Shown here: in pieces, positions 58,495 to 64,000 of the stretch | Layout of the letters: each line of letters begins with the position of its first letter | Numbering within the stretch: the first letter of the stretch is position 1 | Source: Ctena decussata | Lineage: Eukaryota; Mollusca; Bivalvia; Lucinida; Lucinidae | Assembly: GCA_963989385.1 (NCBI GenBank) | Contig: OZ022503.1 | Coordinates: 86,773,138 to 86,837,137 of the forward strand | Length of the DNA: 64,000 nucleotides | Reading direction: 5' to 3' | Notes under the pieces: model-generated | What the model saw: only the letters and a program-made list of their open reading frames with translations | What the model was told of the DNA's origin: nothing | The model's database searches: none | Position numbers and translations under genes: made by a program

Positions 58495-59874
58495 AAAGTT
58501 CCAAAGGCATAGTTCGATCTGGTCAGTTGATAAAATTCTAATATCTGAGCGATCTGTGCCCGTCTTGGTTCAGCTTGGTCTTGGTATGCGTAAGTTGCAT
58601 ATACCCGAAGGTAGAGTTCCGCTTAAGCCTGTGCTAGGGGGCATGGCTGGTGTCGCACATCTTATTACTGATCATGAGCAGACTCAATTAAACCGAGTCT
58701 GCTATTTTTTGTTCTTTGATGTATTCCTTGCTTCCAAAGGATCTTACTATTCAGAACTTATTTATAGCAAACGCAGGTCACTTGCCGACGCCTTTCATTA
58801 ATTTCACTATCAGATGGTCAATATAGTACCATGCATGGCAAAAGTACCTAATGTCACATACCAAGAGTAAACAACTAGACAAACCCCGCTGTTGGGTAAT
58901 TTCATTCATTTGACATCACAAATGAGCCAGTAGAAATAATATCACTACCTTAGTCCGCTGGAAACGGTAGTAATCTCAATACTGCAGTTGAAAAGTGGTC
59001 AAAAATCGTTACTTTATAAAGTTTCCTCTGAAGTTCATTTAGAGACTAACAGAATGGTGTTGAATGAGCTATTACAGTACGAACTTCTATCTAAACTCAG
59101 CCTTCAACTCCGCAAATGAACAATTTTCAGCGAATTGACTTCAGTACGAAACGTAGGGGTACGAATCACCTTCTCATCTTTTTAAGTGTTTAAAAGCCGA
59201 GTTTTCTTAAATTATCATGCTGTAATAGCTTAGCTCAGAATGTATAATTTCATCCATGTCTAAGTTATTATCAGATATTCTGTGTAACATAGCTTAACGT
59301 CCTGGTTGCTTCCTTGGAGGACGAATCAATTCCAAAAGATACTTTTCTCTTAGAGGAACAATTTTCTCTAGAAGAAGGCAATTATTTTTCTTTATATGTT
59401 GATTCATTTTTTAGACATATGAATAAAAATGGCAGAGTTGCTTCCCCTGATAGTGAAGTGCTCACTATGAAGGAGCGTTGACAGAACCTTGTACTATGTT
59501 ATGATGTACGTGACGTATTTCCATGTAATGTTTCTCATAGGCTAGAAACAGTAAATTCACTAAGGACAACGGCATGCAGCGAGGAATCGTCAGCTTGCAT
59601 CCGTCTGCGTATTCTGGCTTGTGTACAATATGCTGTTTGAGGACAATTAATAAATCTTATGGTTTTTAGAAAGTGAACTGTTAAAGATTATGGTTAGACT
59701 GTTCGGGCGACAATCTGGATCTGCTACTCGATTATCGATACATACGTCCATGGTATCTCCTCATATTACGACCCGTATTGGCTATATCACTGTTGTCAGC
59801 AATTCATCTGGGAAACCTTGAATATTTCATTAGCAGAGACTGTTTTCTGTCATTGAAAAATCGCTAATTTATAT
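58495..59874. other. Intron sequence without recognisable feature
   Basis: The 58481-58801 frame has no recognisable domain. No repeat assigned. Confidence 0.35.
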
Positions 59875-60109
59875 GAGCCGCGACGCGACAAAACCAACAA
59901 TGTGGTCGTGCGCCCAGCGCAGACTCAGATCAGCCTGGGCATCCACCCAGTCTGATCAGAGTCTTCGCTGTCCGCATGGAGGTAGCTTAGACCCTTAGCT
60001 ACCCTTTGAGCACTTTTGAAGAGTCTGGTCAAATAGGCCGGATGCGCAGGCTGATTTGAGTCAGCGCTGGGCGCACAACCACATTGTTGGTTTTGTCGTG
60101 TCGCGGCTC
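59875..60109 (+). mobile_element. Family A foldback MITE, forward copy in the intron (235 bp)
   Basis: GAGCCGCGACGCGAC to CGCGGCTC, forward loop. Perfect 4-bp target duplication ATAT (59871-59874 and 60110-60113). Confidence 0.92.
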
Positions 60110-60113
60110 ATAT

Positions 60114-60887
60114 CAGAACGCTTCCTGAATGAGAAAGGATATTATCTTTAAAGCATCATTGTTGTGTCACTGATAAACATGCTTTGATGTTTATTAAATT
60201 ATTTGACTAGTAAATGAAGCGAACAAACTCGTGTTTTTATCAACGACATATCTACAGGAATCGTGTCCGTTGCAACATCCATAGAGACGAGCATCGTTCC
60301 CATTTCCGTCAGCTTCATATTTAATTTTGGAAGTTCTGCTTTTAATGCATTACTATAGAACACTTTTAAATTCGTTTAAACACTTATCTGGTTGCTTCTG
60401 GAGCATGGCTGTTTCATCGTAGGCAAAAGTTTCCAAATGTATAGCGCAAGACTGAAAAAAAATTTAGTTTTCATGTTTCCCGGCTCTTTAAGAATTGCTT
60501 ACATTTCATGATCTATACTTCGAAATAAATCTACATTTCCATTTACTAGTAGCTATTTCTAATTGTACTGTGACAGCTTTGAATCTTTTCTCGGCATGTT
60601 TTATCGACCTATCATCATGACCATGCGACGTGAAAACGAGCGTTAAACGCTCCGTTGCTCTATCAGGATGGAATATTTTATCATGAGGTATCGCTGCTAA
60701 CTTCTCGCCACACTTGTATCATTGTAATGACCGCGATTAGCCAATTTCAAACAAATAAAACATCATTCAGTGATAAATACGGTCTAAAAAGGACTTGGAT
60801 CATTTTGTTTTGGAGACTGAAGAAGTTAAATACAGAAACCTGCGTCTGTCGCATTAAAATTGGTATCGATACGTTTATATTAGTTGC
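60114..60887. other. Intron sequence without recognisable feature
   Basis: No exon or repeat recognised. Confidence 0.3.
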
Positions 60888-61008
60888 TGGTGGCGAAAAT
60901 CTTTTCAACCTTAAAGAGGGAGGGCTTCGTGTCATACATCCTTTCATTATCATCCTTAAATTATCCTGTTGTTATTGAAATACTGTTGAAAGGGACATAA
61001 ACTCTCAG
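60888..61008 (+). mobile_element. tRNA-derived SINE family 1, 3' fragment
   Basis: GTGGCGAAAATCTTTTCAAC, ATCCTTTCATTATCATCCTT and TGTTGAAAGGGACATAAACT match the body and tail of the 25.9 kb SINE. The tRNA-like head is absent. Confidence 0.6.
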
Positions 61009-61909
61009 GTCACCTATCAAATTCAACTGGGGAGCATATTTATTCGAATAAAAGTTCATTGTTTTGATATAAACCTAGGTCTTTGTCTTGTTATTTACAA
61101 TACACATATTATTTGTGTATGTATAAGTAATTTTCCCTAATAACTGCTAATGTAGACGTCAACAGTCTGTAATGCAATTGGTATGTTGGCACAGTACTAT
61201 ATCGTTGTTGTTCTGACGTACACTGTCATTCTGGAACGTGTTAGGTTTGTATCTCTGATATGTCGTTCGGCATTACTAAATGATTTCTGAAAAGAAGGTC
61301 ACCTTAAACGCTCTACTTTCTCTTGCAAAGGTTGTAGTGTCAATTTTGAAGGAAATATAAAGAAATGTACAAATGTACATTCGGAAAGAAGTGGAGTAAA
61401 TTACCCATGCCAGTTCAATCAGTGCCATTGCATTTCACTCCATTCCATTAAATGTTTTAACTGAGGCACATTACCTCACCCCATTTATGCATTGTGCTGC
61501 ATCAATGCGACATTTGAAAACAGTGTAGGCCAAAATCAGACGCTAAAAACATGGTGTCCGATCAGGATTAACACATCTGCATAAGACAAGTGGATATATC
61601 TTCAAACATAATGACAAAAATAAAAAATAAACGAAAGGGATACTCCTTAATTGATACATGGGCTCATCGAATTTATAAGAACATATGAACCCACAATGCA
61701 TAAATGAGTAGATATTAAATATTATCATATGACGTCGCTGTACTTCAGTGGATAACGTCGTGTCATAAAAATCGTATGAGCACACGTGTAATAATATTTT
61801 GGCGCGTACAAGTAACGTCATTAACAACGTCCGTGTCAACGATACTTTTCTTATTGAAATAGTGTTCAGTTTGAAGGCGTTAAAACCAATTTTAAAGGGT
61901 CATATGACA
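61009..61909. other. Intron sequence without recognisable feature
   Basis: No exon or repeat recognised. Confidence 0.3.
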
Positions 61910-62018
61910 AATAGAATCTTACACTCGCGGTCATTGCATATGAAATTTATGAAACGAGCCTTCGGCGAGTTTCATAAATATCATATGAAATGACCACGAG
62001 TGTAAGATCCTCTATTTT
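61910..62018. repeat. Palindrome directly before the exon 2 splice acceptor
   Basis: AATAGAATCTTACACTCGCG, then GGTCATTGCATATGAAATTT and ATGAAACGAGCC, face GGCGAGTTTCATAAAT, CATATGAAATGACCACGAG and TGTAAGATCCTCTATT across TTCG. The right arm ends about 8 bp before the AG at 62025-62026, so the arm and its edge supply the sequence where the branch point should lie. A diverged relative (TTTCGAAATGAGCCTTTGGC) occurs at about 62810-62860. Confidence 0.85.
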
Positions 62019-62026
62019 CTTTTCAG

Positions 62027-62115
62027 ACGAGACCAGTGACGACAGATATGTACCAGTGTTGCTCAACTCAGAAGAGTCCACACTACGGTTTGTTGACCGA
62101 CCATTATCATCTAAG
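62027..62115 (+). CDS. RGK-family small GTPase, second coding exon
   Basis: 89 bp giving residues 212-241 after the split codon. It begins after TTCTTTTCAG and ends in phase 0 at TCTAAG|GTGCGT. It encodes the strand after the P-loop region: DETSDDRY, then VPVLLNSEESTLRFVD. In RGK proteins of invertebrates as I remember them, the equivalent segment reads like a short DD-containing stretch followed by V-VLL-GEES-L-FID. The canonical Ras G3 motif DxxG is replaced here by DRPL (235-238), with no Gly and no Gln after it; absence of a normal G3 is a hallmark of the RGK family. The exon lies 8.46 kb from exon 1, and the next exon, expected to carry NKxD and the C-terminal part, is not found before the window ends. 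Confidence 0.85.
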
Positions 62116-63026
62116 GTGCGTAGCCTAATATATTTTCTTTACAGCTCACAATATATCAGACATAGATAATCAATCTCATTCTTTTGCCTGACATTCTTTA
62201 TATCCAGAAAAAGTAAATGACTGCATGGAAATAATTTTGTTTATTTAGTAGTAACCGGACAAATTCACAAACTATTGTCCCGCAGGTGAAGTTCCATCAT
62301 CCAGGTGATTAACATGTTTTGGCCAAAGATTATTGAAATTAGTATTTCATTGTTAGTTATTAGAACTGTTGTCTTGTACTAACAGTGTCTATTCACTACA
62401 AGTTGCGGTGAACACTCGGAAGGAAGTTCACATTTGAACCATGTGTTTAAATGTCCTTACTTATGCCAATGTCTCCATTAAGCAAATATTTGCAGTTGAC
62501 ATTTGAATTGTATAATGATGCTAACTGAAGTGGCCTTTACGCCTACTCTAAAGCAGCGAAAAGGTCGCATGTAGAAGCCTAAAACTTATACGTTAGATCT
62601 AAAAGATGTTATTATTTTTCATCGTTCTGTGTATTATACCTCGCAACGAACTACTGGCAAACTGCAGAGTTTTAATATTATGAAAACTGTACTTATCATA
62701 CAAATTTAAAGCAGAAATCTTCAATATTTTTCTCAGCAACCAATGAAAAAGCGTTCTTTCAGTCTTTGCTTCAAATAAATTGATGACTATTATATATGAA
62801 TTTACATAAACTTTTCGAAATGAGCCTTTGGCAAATTTCGTACATTTTATGACGTGACTTAGGACTCAATATATCAAATGACTTATTCAAATGGGATTTC
62901 AGTGCCGGAAGTCAAGTGTAATATAATGTGGTCATACGAGTTTAGGAAATGGAATCGCAGTCATATCAGAAAGAAATCTACTGTGTCGTTATTCGATGGC
63001 TATTTAGTGTAGATGATATGATCCGA
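62116..63026 (+). other. RGK gene intron 2, first part
   Basis: Begins GTGCGTAG. No further exon recognised. Contains a weak hairpin phrase (TTTCGAAATGAGCCTTTGGCAAATTTCG, in two halves) related to the pre-acceptor palindrome. Confidence 0.45.
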
Positions 63027-63200
63027 AACACACACGACAAAACCAACAAAGCGGCATGTGCGCCAAGCACAGACTCATATCAGGCTGGAAATCCGACTAG
63101 CTGCCCTCAAAGCACACAGCAAAGACTCTGATCAGACTGGGTGGATACATAAGCTGATCTGAATCTTCGCTGGGCACATGCCACTTTGTTGGTTTAATCA
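63027..63200 (+). mobile_element. Family A foldback MITE, diverged copy (outer ends lost)
   Basis: CACACGACAAAACCAACAAA and CAGACTCATATCAGGCTGG face CTGATCTGAATCTTCGCTGG and CACTTTGTTGGTTTAATC. The GAGCCGCG/CGCGGCTC ends are gone and the loop is shortened. Confidence 0.7.
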
Positions 63201-63253
63201 TATGGGTGATCAATTGTCTTTGTACAAATGTGAGTAGAGAAGAAAATTGTTAA

Positions 63254-63444
63254 CCCTTAATGCGCCAAAAAGCAGACGGCAAAATTTACGTCTGCAGAAT
63301 TTCAAAAAATGTCTCGTCCAAGCGAAATCATTTTGAGAATTCCAACACTAGAGAGAAAACAGTGTAGATTCAGATTATGAGCCACCTCATCTGGATCTAC
63401 ACTGTTTGCCAATTCAACAATTTCAATTTTTGGCGCTTTAAGCG
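63254..63444 (-). mobile_element. Family C MITE, piggyBac-like, copy 2 (inverted)
   Basis: Left end after TTAA (63250-63253) is CCCTTAATGCGCC; right end GGCGCTTTAAGCG is followed by TTCA, a degraded TTAA. The interior is the inverse of copy 1 (GACGTAAATTT, TGGACGGAACG and ATGAGCCAC blocks). Confidence 0.75.
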
Positions 63445-63448
63445 TTCA

Positions 63449-64000
63449 AGAAACAAATCAGCCACTGTCTCAATTCTAATGTCATCGTAAAAGTTCGCTT
63501 GCTCCTATATCGGTATTTCGAAACTATCGATTGCAATACGTCACTTTTAAAAGCTGATTATAACTTCAGAAATGTCATGTTTTATCACTCTTAATATCTT
63601 TTATGGTAATTGACAGGCGGCAAAGCCTTTTATCTAGTTACGTTACCCCGCTATGAGGATATATACTCAATCGAATTAAAAACGCAACACCTTATTTTCC
63701 CAACATTTCATAGCTCATGTCATATGTAGATAATTTTCGGTTTAATTTCTTAACTCAACAGGAATTAACGTTACTGTCCCAGAAATTCAGTTCTGTTGAT
63801 GAAAAGGCTTACACTTGAGAGAGTATTACCGATAAACACCCGATTTTCAAAAGTCTCATTTAGGGATATGTCAGCCAAGGCGCTTAGAATGTTCCATGCT
63901 TATGTAAGCCTGCGGTTGGAAGCCAAACATTTCCATTACCCCCCCCCCCCCCCCCCAATCAATGTTTTAGTCTTGTAGAACGAGTTCGACGCACTTGGGA
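63449..64000 (+). other. RGK gene intron 2, last part in window
   Basis: No exon recognised. An 18-C run lies at 63939-63956. The frame at 63796-63978 has no known domain. Confidence 0.35.

Larger units (their letters stand above)
53566..62026 (+). other. RGK gene intron 1 (8,461 bp)
   Basis: Starts GTAAGAG and ends TTTTCTTTTCAG. Joining 53565 to 62027 restores the frame (phase 1 to phase 1) and yields the expected G-domain continuation. It contains five family A MITEs, a SINE, a tandem duplication, a family F repeat, a SINE fragment and a hairpin directly before the acceptor. I see no other coding exon inside it. Confidence 0.8.

Noticed and set aside
4766..60109. CRISPR array or regulatory operon made by the evenly similar palindromes
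   Set aside because: The copies are kilobases apart, in both orientations, with target duplications, in a eukaryotic genome; they are transposons.
62116..64000. A third RGK exon before the window end
   Set aside because: I looked for the segment after the G3 region and for NKxD in all three + frames and found none that I could defend; the next exon is probably outside.

Overview
Eukaryotic genomic DNA, AT-rich and mostly non-coding, dominated by short non-autonomous transposons. It looks like a bivalve mollusc, probably a heterodont clam. The reasons are the very abundant palindromic repeat that begins GAGCCGCGACACGAG, a repeat type I remember from bivalve genomes, together with the GGCGGGGTAT repeat followed by CCGT runs and the tRNA-derived SINEs. 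The species is inference; no ribosomal or mitochondrial marker is present.

The only cellular protein-coding gene I can support is on the + strand at the right. A first coding exon (52932-53565) and a second exon (62027-62115) join in phase across an 8.46 kb intron. They encode the start of an RGK-type (Rad/Gem/Kir/Rem) Ras-like GTPase: a serine-rich basic N-terminal extension, a P-loop, and a non-canonical G3 region. The remaining exons lie beyond the right edge. The 52.9 kb upstream holds no other gene that I can defend. It may contain the promoter and untranslated first exons of this gene; a GC-rich spot at 32.87-32.97 kb is a weak candidate.

The rest is repeat landscape. (A) A 236-bp foldback MITE with at least 16 copies from 4.8 to 63.2 kb; ten have perfect 4-bp target duplications of A-N-N-T type, and five sit inside the RGK intron. 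(B) A TA-flanked GGGTC MITE (5.2 and 10.9 kb). (C) A TTAA-flanked piggyBac-like MITE (29.7 and 63.3 kb). (D) A long dispersed repeat (8.5, 28.5, 38.0, 40.9 and 48.5 kb). (E) A GAGGTTATAAAACTTGAG foldback (28.9 and 31.6 kb). (F) A hairpin-rich repeat built on TTGATTCAAC (10.7, 11.6, 17.3, 36.6 and 58.3 kb). (R) The GGCGGGGTAT repeat (19.4-20.3 kb, and a diverged inverted copy near 3.8-4.3 kb). There are three tRNA-derived SINE families and one internally deleted mariner at 38.6-39.3 kb.

The 41-48 kb region is a nest: an ACGT-rich inverted-repeat element, a palindrome with perfect 28-bp arms, and a candidate 5.28-kb element with 17-bp inverted ends that interrupts a sequence present uninterrupted nearby. 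The 5.28-kb element itself holds a 331-bp near-perfect palindrome and a SINE. The first 1.6 kb is remarkably dense in GACGTC (CRE-like) sites. No CRISPR, operon, rRNA or functional tRNA gene is present.
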